Source of the DNA: Planctomycetota bacterium
GTDB lineage: Bacteria > Planctomycetota > UBA1135 > UBA2386
Assembly (NCBI GenBank): GCA_020425915.1
Contig: JAGQQZ010000613.1
Span: forward strand, 1-33,457
DNA length: 33,457 nt
Direction of reading: 5' to 3'
Of the stretch, positions 8,034-18,325 are shown piece by piece. How positions within the stretch are numbered: position 1 is the stretch's first letter; every line of letters starts with the position of its first letter. The position numbers and the translations under genes were made by a program. The notes under the pieces are model-generated. The model made no database searches and was not told the DNA's origin. It saw only the letters and a list, made by a program, of their open reading frames with translations.

Positions 8034-8609
8034 ATGAAGCACCCTGCACGCCCCGCGACGTCGTTCGCGGGTCCCCGATCTCCCGTCGACCGGGCATTCG
8101 CCGAGTTCCGCCGCACCCAGGATCCCGAGGCGTTCGCCGAAGTGGTCCGCGAGACTCGGAAACCGCTCGAGGGCACCGCGCGCACCCTCGTGCGCGACGC
8201 GGCCACGGCCGACGACCTCGTCCAGACGACGCTGTTCGCCGCGCTGCGCGGAGCGCCGAGCTACGACCCTGCACAGCCGGTCGTGCCCTGGCTGATCGGG
8301 ATCCTGATGAACCGCGCCCGGCGTTGGCGCCGCCAGGATCGCCGTGTTCCGGATCCGGATCGGATGGCTCCGGAATTGCCGCTGCCGGACCCCTGCGTGA
8401 CGGTCGAGCACCGCGAGACGAAGACCCGGGTCGCTGACGCGATCCGGCGCTTGCCGCACAACTATCGCGACGTCCTCGAACTGCACCTGCTCCGCGGACT
8501 CACGCCGCTCGAGATCGCGGGCCACCTGGGCCGATCTCGTAGCACGGTGCGAACCCAACTCGCTCGCGGTCTCGCCAGGTTGCGGTTCGAGCTACGGACC
8601 GCCGGCTAG
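8034..8609 (+). CDS. ECF-type sigma-70 family RNA polymerase sigma factor
   Basis: A 191-residue sigma factor with only regions 2 and 4. Region 2 covers about residues 34-100 (AEVVRETRKPLEGTARTLV, then ADDLVQTTLFAAL, then PWLIGILMNRARRWRR). Region 4 covers about 131-185 (RLPHNYRDVLELHLLRGL, then LEIAGHLGRSRSTVRTQLARGLARLR). It would direct polymerase to a small regulon, probably under stress or envelope signals. No anti-sigma factor gene is adjacent. The start is ATG after AGAAGA; a TTG-initiated longer form from 7986 is less likely. Its TAG overlaps the nhaD TAG on the other strand. Confidence 0.88.
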   Translation: MKHPARPATSFAGPRSPVDRAFAEFRRTQDPEAFAEVVRETRKPLEGTARTLVRDAATADDLVQTTLFAALRGAPSYDPAQPVVPWLIGILMNRARRWRRQDRRVPDPDRMAPELPLPDPCVTVEHRETKTRVADAIRRLPHNYRDVLELHLLRGLTPLEIAGHLGRSRSTVRTQLARGLARLRFELRTAG

Positions 8610-8628
8610 CCCGCCGGCTTCGGTCCGT
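8594..8628. terminator. Bidirectional hairpin across the overlapping stops of the sigma gene and nhaD
   Basis: ACGGACCGCCGGC (8594-8606) can pair with GCCGGC (8613-8618) plus GGTCCGT (8622-8628), with a 3-nt TTC bulge and a 6-nt loop. That gives 13 base pairs. The CTAG core at 8606-8609 contains both genes' TAG stop codons. There is no T-run. This is the strongest hairpin in the window and a plausible two-way terminator or RNA 3'-end protector. Confidence 0.6.
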
Positions 8629-9967
8629 TGAGGAGCCAGTGCACCCAGATCGAAGCCGCGTATCCCAGCACGACGACCGGCGTCCACCGAAGGTGCGCGG
8701 CGAACGTGTACATCCCGCGCGCCGTCCCCATGAGCGCGACGCCCGCGGCGGACCCGACCGACAACATCGACCCGCCGACTCCGGCAGTCAACGTGATCAG
8801 CAGCCACTGGAAGTGCTGCTCGGCCGTCGTCGTCCCCATCGTCGGGTCCATCTTCAGGACCGCGAACATCACTGGCACGTTGTCGAGCACGGCCGACACG
8901 ACCCCGACGGCGATGTTGGCCGGCAGCGCGCCGTACTGATCGTAGAGGGCAACCGAGGCGCTGAGCAGGAAGCCGAGCTCAGCGAGCCCGCCGACGCACA
9001 TGATCACGCCGAAGAAGAACAGCAACGTGTCCCATTCGACTTCGGCGACGTTCTGGAGCACGTCGACGGACTCTCCCTTCTTGTGCCGCCGGACGCGCCG
9101 CTGCCGCGTGAACCCGTAGAACATGAAGTAGGCGAGCCCCGTCGTCATCCCCAGGAACGGCGGCAGGTGCCAGCGCGCGTGGAAGATCACGGCCGTCACG
9201 ATCGTCAGCAGGAACAGCACGATCACGATCAGCCATCCCTCCTTGAGCTCGACGTGCTCCTGCATCGGCTCCGGACGGGTGTTCGGCAGGAAGAACGCCA
9301 TGATCGCTGCCGGCACGAGCCAGTTGACCAGCGACGGCACCAGGATCGAGACGAACTCGAGCGCCTCCACCTTGTGTGCGGCCCAGACCATCAGCGTCGT
9401 GATGTCGCCGAACGGTGAGAACGCGCCACCCGCATTGGCCGCCACGACGACGTTGATGCACGCCATCGAGATGAACCTCGGGTTACCGCGACCGACGGTG
9501 ACGACCACGGCCCCCATCAGCAGCGCGGTCGTCAGGTTGTCCGCAATCGGCGAGATCATGAACGCCAGCGCACCCGTGACCCAGAACACCGCGCGCAGAC
9601 CGAACCCCGCGGAGACCAGCCACGCGTTGATCCGCAGGAACACGTTTCGTTCCCCGATCGCGCTGATGTAAGTCATCGCGACCATCAGGAAGAGGAACAG
9701 CTCGGCGAAGTCGGATACGTGGTGCTTCACCTGCGCCGCGAGGTCCACCGGGTGATCGCCACCCATGAGCCCGGCGTCCTCGAATGCCAGCGCGGTGAAC
9801 AACCAGATCAGTCCCGCGGCGAAGATCACGGGCTTCGACTTCCGCAGGTGGATCAGGTCCTCGGTGACGACGAGCGTGTACGCGAGGACGAAGACGACGA
9901 GCGCCACGATCGCGTAGCCATTGCTGGCCAGGTCGTGGGCGGTATCGCTAGCCAGGAAGCTGAGCAC
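8606..9967 (-). CDS. nhaD: NhaD-type Na+/H+ antiporter
   Basis: A 453-residue inner-membrane protein with about 12 hydrophobic helices. It would expel Na+ or Li+ in exchange for protons. Two family hallmarks in inverted-repeat halves are present: ISPIADNLTTALL at about residues 138-150, with an Asp-Asn pair, and VSAVLDNVPVM in the C-terminal half. GGAFSPFGDITTLMVW follows the first half. A polar loop with KKGESVDVLQNV separates the halves. The start is GTG, with GAGG about 8 nt upstream. It lies 85 nt downstream of the SWIM gene on the same strand, so it may have its own promoter. A sodium antiporter fits a marine or saline habitat. Confidence 0.93.
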   Translation of the reverse strand: MLSFLASDTAHDLASNGYAIVALVVFVLAYTLVVTEDLIHLRKSKPVIFAAGLIWLFTALAFEDAGLMGGDHPVDLAAQVKHHVSDFAELFLFLMVAMTYISAIGERNVFLRINAWLVSAGFGLRAVFWVTGALAFMISPIADNLTTALLMGAVVVTVGRGNPRFISMACINVVVAANAGGAFSPFGDITTLMVWAAHKVEALEFVSILVPSLVNWLVPAAIMAFFLPNTRPEPMQEHVELKEGWLIVIVLFLLTIVTAVIFHARWHLPPFLGMTTGLAYFMFYGFTRQRRVRRHKKGESVDVLQNVAEVEWDTLLFFFGVIMCVGGLAELGFLLSASVALYDQYGALPANIAVGVVSAVLDNVPVMFAVLKMDPTMGTTTAEQHFQWLLITLTAGVGGSMLSVGSAAGVALMGTARGMYTFAAHLRWTPVVVLGYAASIWVHWLLNGPKPAG

Positions 9968-10003
9968 GGAGGGGCCTCATTGGATTCAGCACGGGGCTAT
10001 CGA

Positions 10004-10032
10004 CACAGGATGGCCCTGTGCCGAATCGATTC
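10004..10032. repeat. Two small palindromes in the nhaD leader
   Basis: CACAGG-ATGGC-CCTGTG (10004-10020) is a perfect 6-bp inverted repeat, and GAATCGATTC (10023-10032) is a perfect 10-bp palindrome. Both lie in the 85 nt between the SWIM gene stop and the nhaD GTG. They could be an operator, a leader hairpin or the upstream gene's terminator. The sequence does not decide between these. Confidence 0.35.
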
Positions 10033-10052
10033 CAGGAAATGTCGGGCGGCGT

Positions 10053-10775
10053 TCAGCCCGCCTCGACTGCGTCCGCGTCGACGAACGACGCGATGCACGC
10101 GTCGACGGCTTGGAACAGCGGCGCCTGGCGCACTCCGAGCAGGCTCAGCACCTGGTGGGCACTCAGCGTGGAGTCGAGGTCGGCGCCCTGACCTTCCGGG
10201 AACAGCACCGGTTCCTCATGGGCACCGAACGACAGCGGCGGCAGATTCGGATCGTGCGCCTGCTGCTCGGCCTTGTCGAGCAAGTCGCGCAGGTCGACGC
10301 CGCGCAGCACGAGCAGCTCCCACGGCTTGTCCTCGAGGCGACGGGCGTACAGCTCGTGCAGCGCGAGGATGTGCTTGCACGGCATCTCCGGATCCCCGCA
10401 CGTGCACGCTGAGGTGACCCGGCGCGCTTCGGGGAACACCGACTCGTTGGCGATGCGAGCGATCAACCGGTCGAACGAGCGCGGCACACGCCCCATGCCG
10501 AGCGCCTCCCGCATGCTCGCGGATCGTCGCATCACACGGACGACCTGCGGCCAGATTCTCGTCGGCAGCTTCGGGACGTGGATGCTGACCTCGTTGATCG
10601 AGCCCATCGTCCCTTCGAGTTCGGCCTGGATCGCGCCCGGCACGATGCGAACGCGCGGCGCCCGAATCGACGGCAACGAGGACAGCGCGAGCTCGAGCCG
10701 GTTGTCGTCCCCGAGCGATGCGAGCGCTCGCCAGCGCTCGCTCGTGGACAGCGGCCTCACATGGCGATCGCTCAT
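10053..10775 (-). CDS. SWIM zinc-finger protein partner of SNF2 helicase
   Basis: A 240-residue protein with a SWIM zinc-binding motif, C-x-C-x6-C-x-H (Cys124, Cys126, Cys133, His135). SWIM domains bind DNA or proteins and in bacteria are often encoded beside SNF2-family helicases, as in the Bacillus ywqB/ywqA pair. Regions flanking the finger are helical and have no catalytic motif. Its ATG overlaps the stop of the SNF2 gene (ATGA), so the two are made together and probably act as a complex on nucleic acid. The exact substrate is unknown. Confidence 0.85.
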   Translation of the reverse strand: MSDRHVRPLSTSERWRALASLGDDNRLELALSSLPSIRAPRVRIVPGAIQAELEGTMGSINEVSIHVPKLPTRIWPQVVRVMRRSASMREALGMGRVPRSFDRLIARIANESVFPEARRVTSACTCGDPEMPCKHILALHELYARRLEDKPWELLVLRGVDLRDLLDKAEQQAHDPNLPPLSFGAHEEPVLFPEGQGADLDSTLSAHQVLSLLGVRQAPLFQAVDACIASFVDADAVEAG

Positions 10776-13639
10776 GCCAGCGCCTCCTGACGATCGAGCA
10801 GGAGCAACTTCTTGAGCTCGTCGTTGCTGAGTTCGGTCAGCCAGCTCTCGCCGGCCCCGAGCAACGTGTTGGCGACATCGCGCTTCAGCTCGAGCATCTC
10901 CTGGATCCGTTCTTCGAGCGTGCCCGTGCAGACGAACTTGTGGACGAAGACGTTGCGCCGCTGACCGATGCGGAACGCACGGTCGGTCGCCTGGTCCTCA
11001 ACCGCGGGATTCCACCAGCGATCGAAGTGGAACACGCGATTCGCAGCGGTGAGGTTGAGGCCCGTACCGCCGGCCTTGAGCGAGAGCACGAACACGCGCG
11101 GACTCTCGTCGGTGGCCGTCTGGAACTGGTTGACCATCTCCTCGCGGTCCTTCTGCGGCACGCCACCGTGGAGGAACAGCACCTGCGACTGGATGACCTC
11201 CTCGATGTGCGTCTTGAGCAGGCTGCCCATCTCCTTGAACTGCGTGAACACCAGGCAGCGGTCGCCCTCCGACAGCGCTTCCTCGACCATCTCCGTCAGG
11301 AGGTCGAGCTTGCCCGAGCGATTCGGCAGCGCCGACCCATCGCCGTGGTAGTGCGCCGGGTGGTTGCAGACCTGCTTGAGACGCAGCAGCGTCGTCAGGA
11401 TCGCGCCGCGGCGCTTGATGCCCTCGCCGGCCAACTCGACTTCTTCGAGTCCCCTGCGAACGACTTCCTCGTAGAGCGCCGCCTGCTCCGGATGGAGTCG
11501 CGTGACGCAGATCTGCTCCGACTTCTCGGGCAGGTCCGAGATGATGTCGGTGTCCGTCTTGAGTCGGCGGAGCACGAACGGTCGCACCAGCCGACTGAGC
11601 ATCGAAGCCTTCGAACGGCTGCGCTGGCGCACGATCGGGTGTTCGAGGCTCTGCAAGAACGTCGTCCGGTTGCCGAGCAGTCCCTCGTTGAGGAAGTCCA
11701 TGATCGACCAGAGGTCGAGCGGACGGTTCTCGAGCGGCGTGCCGGTCAGTACGAGGCGGAATTGTCCGCGCAGGTCGCGCGCGACCTTCGACTGCCGTGT
11801 CGCCGGGTTCTTGATGTTCTGCGCCTCGTCGAGGATCAGTCCCTCCCACACCGTGTTCAGGAACAGGTCCTGGTCACGCTGCAGGAGGTTGTAGCTCGTG
11901 AGCACGACGTCGACGCCCTCGAGCGACTTCACGAACGCATCGGGCTCGCGCGGACGCTGCTTGCCGTGATGCAGCACGTGCGTGAGCTGCGGCGCGAATC
12001 GATTGAGTTCGCGGCGCCAGTTGCCGAGCACGCTGACCGGACAGACGAGGAGGGTAGGCGTGGTCGGGTTGTTGTTCTTGATCCAGTCGAGCACGACCAC
12101 GATGGCCTGGATCGTCTTGCCGAGACCCATGTCGTCGGCGAGGCACGCCCCGAACCCCTGGTCGACGAGGTAGTGGATCCAGGCGTGGCCGCGATTCTGG
12201 TACGGCCGCAGCTCGCCGACGAAGCCCTCTGGAACGTCGCGCGACTCGATCTCGCGGGCCTTCTCGAGCGACTCGACGAGACGCTCGAGACGCGGTGCGG
12301 TCTCCATCGTCTCGACCGCGAGCCCGTGGAGATGGGTCGCTCCGCCGAGCTTGAGACGCAACGCGTCGAAGAAGCTGATCTTCTGCCCGTCGTCAGCGGC
12401 ACGCTTGCCGAACTCTTCGAGCGCGGCACGATCCTTCGGTGTGAGGAGGATGGGCTGATCGTCGAGGTAGACGAGCGGGGACTTCGCCTTGAGCAGGGTG
12501 TCGAACTCGTCCTTGGAGAGTTCCTTGCCGCCGATCGCGAGCGACCATTTGAACTCGAACCACGGCTGCTTCGAGTCGGCGACCTCGCCATCGCTGCTCT
12601 CGGCGATCGTGACGCGGGCGGCGAGCCGCTCCATGCCCTCGACTCCGGGCAGGGTGATGACGAAGCCCTCGTTCTCGAGCAGCGTCAGGTGGTCGAGGAG
12701 TTGGTCGAGTTCCTGGCGATTCAACGAGGCCTTGCCGTCGGCCATGTTCATCGCGCGGTGGAGCGCGGTGATCTTGCCGCTGACCTCGTCGAGGTGGGCC
12801 CGCAGTCGCGTCAGGCCATCCCTCGCCAGCGGATCGGCGAACAGGTCGTGGGACAGCCGGTCTTCGAGCGCTTCGAGTGGATACCCGACGGTCTGTCCCG
12901 GAATCGGCCGGAACAGGAGCTGGATCGCCCACGGCACTCCTTCCTCGAGCTCGCGTTCGGGTACGAGGACCTCGATCACGGGCTGCGGACGAGTGTGCCA
13001 GAACGACTCCGGCAAACGATCGGCAGTTTCGTTGTGGGACTCGTGGCCGGCGGCAGTCGCGCTGATCGCATGACCGACGAAACTGACCGCGAAGTTCCGT
13101 GGCGTGACGGCGTAGACCGGGTCGTCCTCGGCCGCGAATCGCGCCGTCAGCAACGAAGTCGGCGCGATCTCGGCGAGCGCCTTCAGGCACGCGATCGACG
13201 CCGGGTTCCAGTGCGGGAGGAAACGCAACACCTGCGAATCGGCCGGAGCGAACTCGCCCTTGGCCAACATCCCGGCGACGAAGGTCGCGCCGCGGCACAG
13301 GAACGACAGACCGGGCTGTTCGACCGAGGGTTCGTAGCTCGCGAGGAATGGAATCGCCTGCGCGAGCGGCAACGCCCGACCGGGTAGCTTCCAAAGCGCC
13401 GGCGCGATCCGGCGCTTCGCGAGTCGTTCGCCCTTGCGAGCCTCGGCGACGCCGATCGGCTTCAGCGTGGCCTCTTCGGTCGGCAGCAGGATCTCGAACT
13501 CTGCATCGTCACACGCACTGACGATCTCGGGCGGCAGCGCCGCGTCGACGTCGGTCAGACCGCCGGCGCTGAAGAACGCGATCCGGGCGTCTTCGGGCGA
13601 GCGCGCGTGTAGGTATGCAGCATCCATCGGTGTGGTCAC
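10772..13639 (-). CDS. SNF2/HepA-family DEAD-like helicase (ATP-dependent DNA translocase)
   Basis: A 955-residue bacterial SNF2 protein with a ~480-residue N-terminal part typical of SWIM-associated members. The ATPase core follows. Motif I is DDMGLGKT with Lys508, motif II DEAQ at 604-607 and motif III LTGTPLENR. The second RecA lobe holds LVFTQFKEMG, LSLKAGGTGLNL and the end motif QATDRAFRIGQ. Such proteins move along double-stranded DNA or remodel DNA-protein complexes, and the cellular role of this pair is unsettled. The GTG start is the first available; ATG four codons later is an alternative, and neither has a clear ribosome-binding site. The gene lies 82 nt after coxD, past a hairpin. 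Confidence 0.93.
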   Translation of the reverse strand: MTTPMDAAYLHARSPEDARIAFFSAGGLTDVDAALPPEIVSACDDAEFEILLPTEEATLKPIGVAEARKGERLAKRRIAPALWKLPGRALPLAQAIPFLASYEPSVEQPGLSFLCRGATFVAGMLAKGEFAPADSQVLRFLPHWNPASIACLKALAEIAPTSLLTARFAAEDDPVYAVTPRNFAVSFVGHAISATAAGHESHNETADRLPESFWHTRPQPVIEVLVPERELEEGVPWAIQLLFRPIPGQTVGYPLEALEDRLSHDLFADPLARDGLTRLRAHLDEVSGKITALHRAMNMADGKASLNRQELDQLLDHLTLLENEGFVITLPGVEGMERLAARVTIAESSDGEVADSKQPWFEFKWSLAIGGKELSKDEFDTLLKAKSPLVYLDDQPILLTPKDRAALEEFGKRAADDGQKISFFDALRLKLGGATHLHGLAVETMETAPRLERLVESLEKAREIESRDVPEGFVGELRPYQNRGHAWIHYLVDQGFGACLADDMGLGKTIQAIVVVLDWIKNNNPTTPTLLVCPVSVLGNWRRELNRFAPQLTHVLHHGKQRPREPDAFVKSLEGVDVVLTSYNLLQRDQDLFLNTVWEGLILDEAQNIKNPATRQSKVARDLRGQFRLVLTGTPLENRPLDLWSIMDFLNEGLLGNRTTFLQSLEHPIVRQRSRSKASMLSRLVRPFVLRRLKTDTDIISDLPEKSEQICVTRLHPEQAALYEEVVRRGLEEVELAGEGIKRRGAILTTLLRLKQVCNHPAHYHGDGSALPNRSGKLDLLTEMVEEALSEGDRCLVFTQFKEMGSLLKTHIEEVIQSQVLFLHGGVPQKDREEMVNQFQTATDESPRVFVLSLKAGGTGLNLTAANRVFHFDRWWNPAVEDQATDRAFRIGQRRNVFVHKFVCTGTLEERIQEMLELKRDVANTLLGAGESWLTELSNDELKKLLLLDRQEALA

Positions 13640-13677
13640 GAGGTGGCCCCGCGCCGAACGAGACGCGAGGCCATCGC

Positions 13678-13698
13678 CTCGGAGGGGAAACCTCCGAG
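13678..13698. terminator. Hairpin at the end of the act-cox operon
   Basis: CTCGGAGG and CCTCCGAG form a perfect 8-bp stem with the 5-nt loop GGAAA (+ strand). It is located 23 nt after the coxD stop in the 82-nt gap before the SNF2 start. No T-run follows. It could end or attenuate the act-cox transcript, or stabilise its 3' end. Confidence 0.5.
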
Positions 13699-13721
13699 TA
13701 TAGCGTTCGACGCGGGCTGGG

Positions 13722-14105
13722 TCAGTCCGTCTGTGCCGGCGGTTCGGCGTGCTGGCTCATCGTCGGGTCGATCGATCCGCGCGTCGCGAAGTCGGCCATC
13801 GTGAAGAGGAACAGCAACCCCAGGAACAGCAGCGAGCCGAGGAACGCAATGTTGTTGATCGCGGTGTCCCAGCGAAGGTGCATGAAGATCGCCATGACGC
13901 AGCCGGCCTTGACCGACGCGATCGCCATCGCGATCAGCAAGTTCGCGGAACCGAAGTGGAACTGCGCGACCCCGACCGTCAACACGGTCAGGATGAGCAG
14001 CGCGACGTAGACCTTGAGGAACGTGCCGGCGCTGCAGACGTGCGCGTGCAGCGACTTGTCGATCTGGACTTCGCCGTGTTCGGCGTGGGCGTGGGCGTCG
14101 CTCAT
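13722..14105 (-). CDS. coxD: Cytochrome c oxidase subunit IV (prokaryotic type)
   Basis: A 127-residue small membrane subunit with three hydrophobic helices: about residues 30-48, then AMAIASVKAGCVMAIFMHLRW, then 85-104. The middle helix with its MHLRW end is typical of the COX4 prokaryotic family. It is an accessory subunit of the caa3 oxidase. The N-terminus is unusually His-rich (His5, 7, 10, 20, 22). It is the last gene of the operon, starting 1 nt after the coxC stop. Confidence 0.88.
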   Translation of the reverse strand: MSDAHAHAEHGEVQIDKSLHAHVCSAGTFLKVYVALLILTVLTVGVAQFHFGSANLLIAMAIASVKAGCVMAIFMHLRWDTAINNIAFLGSLLFLGLLFLFTMADFATRGSIDPTMSQHAEPPAQTD

Positions 14106-14106
14106 C

Positions 14107-14795
14107 TCAGGGCACCAGATACAGCAGGGGGAACAGGAAGATCCAGATCAGGTCGACGATGTGCCAGTAGAGCCCGATCAGGTCGACGGGAGCGGAGAAG
14201 CCGGAGTGGAAGCGGCCCTTGCCGCCCTGCCAGATCAACCAGCTGATCGCCAACATCCCGAGGATGACGTGCACGCCGTGGATGCCCGTCATCGTCCAGT
14301 AGAACGAGAAGAACAGATTCGGCCACTCGACGTTCGCGAACTCCTCGGCGTAGTGCCCGTGCGGGTGCCAGAAGCTCCCGGGCAGCAGGCCGTGCTCGAT
14401 CTTCGCGGTGTACTCGAAGTACTTCACGACCAGGAAGCCGCCGGCGCAGAGCAAGGTGACCCAGAGGAAGCCGAGCATCTGCTTCTTCTGGCTCAGCTGG
14501 CACGCCCGCACTCCCATCGCCATCGTCCAGGAGCTGGTCAGCAGGATGACCGTGTTCAGCGAGCCCATCGGCACGCTGAGCTGCTCGCCACCCTTGACGA
14601 ACGTCTCGGGATACTGGCCGTGGAAGATGAAGTAGGCCGCGAACACGCCGCCGAACAGCATGACTTCGGTCGCGAGGAACAACCAGAAGCCCAGCTTGAC
14701 GGAGTGGAACTCTTGGTTCGCGTCGTGGAAGTGATGCGCGACGACGTGGGGACGGAACCCCTCGGGCGTCGGCGTCTGGACGATGGGACCGTGGC

Positions 14796-14799
<4 letters not shown>
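14107..14799 (-). CDS. coxC: Cytochrome c oxidase subunit III
   Basis: A 230-residue membrane subunit with five or so helices, the shorter bacterial form of subunit III. Conserved pieces are KLGFWLFLATEVMLFGG (with the buried Glu), TSSWTMAMG, the TGIHGVHVILGM helix and a final YWHIVDLIWIFLFPLLYL. It stabilises subunit I and the D-channel entry. Its ATG overlaps the coxA stop (ATGA). A His-containing N-terminus (VVAHHFHDANQEFHS) precedes the first helix. Confidence 0.95.
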
Positions 14800-16460
<1,661 letters not shown>

Positions 16461-16464
16461 GGTG

Positions 16465-17493
16465 TCAGTCCTTCAGGGTTTCCAGGTACTTGCAGATCGC
16501 GTCGATGCCCTCTTCCGGGATCATCGATTCGTCGTACGGCGTCATGACGACGCCTTCGAAACCCTTGACGATCTTCGCGCTCGGGTTGCGGATCGACTCG
16601 TGGACGTAGTTGCGGTCGACGGTGACGGTCGAGCCGTCGGCGAGGACCTCCGTCTTGCCCCACAGGCCCTTGAACGACGGGCCGACCCGCGGGGTCCCGT
16701 CGATGGAATGGCAGGCGATGCAGAGACTGGAATAGAACTGGGCACCCCAGTCCTCGTCCTTCTCGGGTCGCTTGTTCCAAGGCTTCTCGTCGAACCGCTC
16801 CTTCGACACGACGTGCACCGTCGAGATCATCTGCGAGTGGTCCTTGCCGCAGTACTCGGCGCAGAACAGCGGGTAGTCGCCCTCGACCGTCGGCGTGAAC
16901 CACACGGTCTGGTAGCGGCCGGGTAGCACGTCGCGCTTCGCGCGGAACGCCGGCACGAAGAACGAGTGGAGCACGTCCTTGCTCGACATCGTGAACTTCA
17001 CCGGGACGCCGACCTCGCACCAGAATTCGTTGAGGGTGCTGTCCTTCTGACCCGGATGCTGGAACGCCCAGCTCCACTGAGACGCGGTCGCGCGATATTG
17101 GCGGGCATCGCCCGGGGCGATCGACTGCTCGAGGTTGCCCTTCCAGCCCCAGGCGAAGATCACCATGAGGATGATCGTCGGGATCAACGTCCACACGACT
17201 TCGAGCGCCGTGTTGTGCGTGACGCTCGACGCGGCGGCCTGGCTCTCGTGCTTCCGTCGGTTCTGGATCGTCGTGTAGACCAGCAGGCCCGCGATCAGGA
17301 AGAAGAAGAAGACGCTGAGCCAGAAGCAGAAGTAGAACAGGCCGTCGACGTCCGACGCGAACGTCGACGCGGCCGGCGGCATCTGCCCGATCCCGTCACC
17401 CACCACCGAACGTGCGTCCGGGAAGGTGTGCGGTTGTTTGGGGTTCGGGTCCCCTTGCGGGATCAGAGGGAGGTAGGGGAGCAATCCAAGCAT
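16465..17493 (-). CDS. coxB: caa3-type cytochrome c oxidase subunit II with fused cytochrome c domain
   Basis: A 342-residue subunit II: two N-terminal transmembrane helices (about 52-74 and 98-116), then the periplasmic CuA cupredoxin domain. Its ligands are His176, Cys211, Cys215, His219 and Met222 (CAEYCGKDHSQM). A C-terminal cytochrome c domain has CIACH at 258-262, which makes the oxidase caa3 type and lets it take electrons from ACIII or a free cytochrome. The ATG at 17493 is chosen because GAGGA lies 7 nt upstream; a longer in-frame form would overlap sco. It starts 10 nt after the sco stop. Confidence 0.96.
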   Translation of the reverse strand: MLGLLPYLPLIPQGDPNPKQPHTFPDARSVVGDGIGQMPPAASTFASDVDGLFYFCFWLSVFFFFLIAGLLVYTTIQNRRKHESQAAASSVTHNTALEVVWTLIPTIILMVIFAWGWKGNLEQSIAPGDARQYRATASQWSWAFQHPGQKDSTLNEFWCEVGVPVKFTMSSKDVLHSFFVPAFRAKRDVLPGRYQTVWFTPTVEGDYPLFCAEYCGKDHSQMISTVHVVSKERFDEKPWNKRPEKDEDWGAQFYSSLCIACHSIDGTPRVGPSFKGLWGKTEVLADGSTVTVDRNYVHESIRNPSAKIVKGFEGVVMTPYDESMIPEEGIDAICKYLETLKD

Positions 17494-17503
17494 CGGGTGG
17501 TCC

Positions 17504-18325
17504 TCAGGTCGCGACGGCCAGGGTCTTGGCACGTTCGCGCCGCCAAAGAACGAAGATCAGGCTGCCGAGCGCCAACACGGTCACGGCACCGGCAATCCGC
17601 ATGACCGTCATCGCGGCGACCGAGTAGGCACCGCTCGACGGGTCGTAGGTCAGGCAACTCACGAACAAGCGCTCGAGGAAGGTTCCGACGGTTCCCTCGC
17701 CGGCCTCGACCAGCGCTCGATTGAAGGTCACGGGCGTCATCGCCAACCCGTTCAGGTAACGCGACACGCGTCCGTCCGGCGTCAGGATGACGATGGTCGG
17801 TGGGTGGTCGATGATGTTCGTGCCCTCGATCCGTTCGAATCGATAGCCGACGCTGTCGCACAGCGCGCGGATGGACGCGTCGTCGCTGGTGACGAAACGC
17901 CAGTGGTCAGCCGCCGCGGGGATGCCGAGCGCCTTGATGAACGCGTTCCGCTTCGACTTCGCGATGTCAGGCCCCTCGTTCGCATCGATGCTGACCGACA
18001 GGATGTCGACCTTCTCGCCGGGCACGATCTCCGCGTTGCGCAGTGCGTCGAGCATCGCGTTGAGGATCGGGCCGCAGGCCAGCGGGCACTCCCAGAAGCC
18101 GAGGTTGAGCACGATCGGCCGCTCGCCCGACACGAGATCGCGGAGCACGACCGAGTTGCCGTCCTCGTCGACGAACTTCAGACCGAGGTCTGCGTCGGCG
18201 CCGAGCTTGTTCGCCATGATCGCGTTCTCGGACAGCACCGGGATCGCGCCCGATTGGGCGATTCCGTGACCGACCGTGAGGACCGTGGCGAGAGCGGAAC
18301 AGAGGATGGCAGCGCGCGCGTTCAC
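17504..18325 (-). CDS. sco: SCO1/SenC-type copper chaperone for the CuA site
   Basis: A 273-residue thioredoxin-fold protein that would deliver copper to, or reduce, the CuA centre of CoxB. A signal-type hydrophobic N-terminus occupies residues 4-24. The copper ligands are Cys80 and Cys84 (CPLAC) and His174 (DHPPTIVIL), the normal SCO set. A C-terminal helix (about 238-260) followed by WRRER suggests a membrane anchor, a layout found in several SCO proteins of act-cox operons. It starts with GTG overlapping the previous stop (GTGA). Confidence 0.92.
   Translation of the reverse strand: MNARAAILCSALATVLTVGHGIAQSGAIPVLSENAIMANKLGADADLGLKFVDEDGNSVVLRDLVSGERPIVLNLGFWECPLACGPILNAMLDALRNAEIVPGEKVDILSVSIDANEGPDIAKSKRNAFIKALGIPAAADHWRFVTSDDASIRALCDSVGYRFERIEGTNIIDHPPTIVILTPDGRVSRYLNGLAMTPVTFNRALVEAGEGTVGTFLERLFVSCLTYDPSSGAYSVAAMTVMRIAGAVTVLALGSLIFVLWRRERAKTLAVAT

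Noticed and set aside
10718..13387. An 889-codon open frame on the + strand opposite the SNF2 gene
   Set aside because: It is antisense to a gene with clear helicase motifs, has an Arg/Glu/Val/Leu-heavy composition typical of reverse-frame reading in G+C-rich DNA, and shows no domain.
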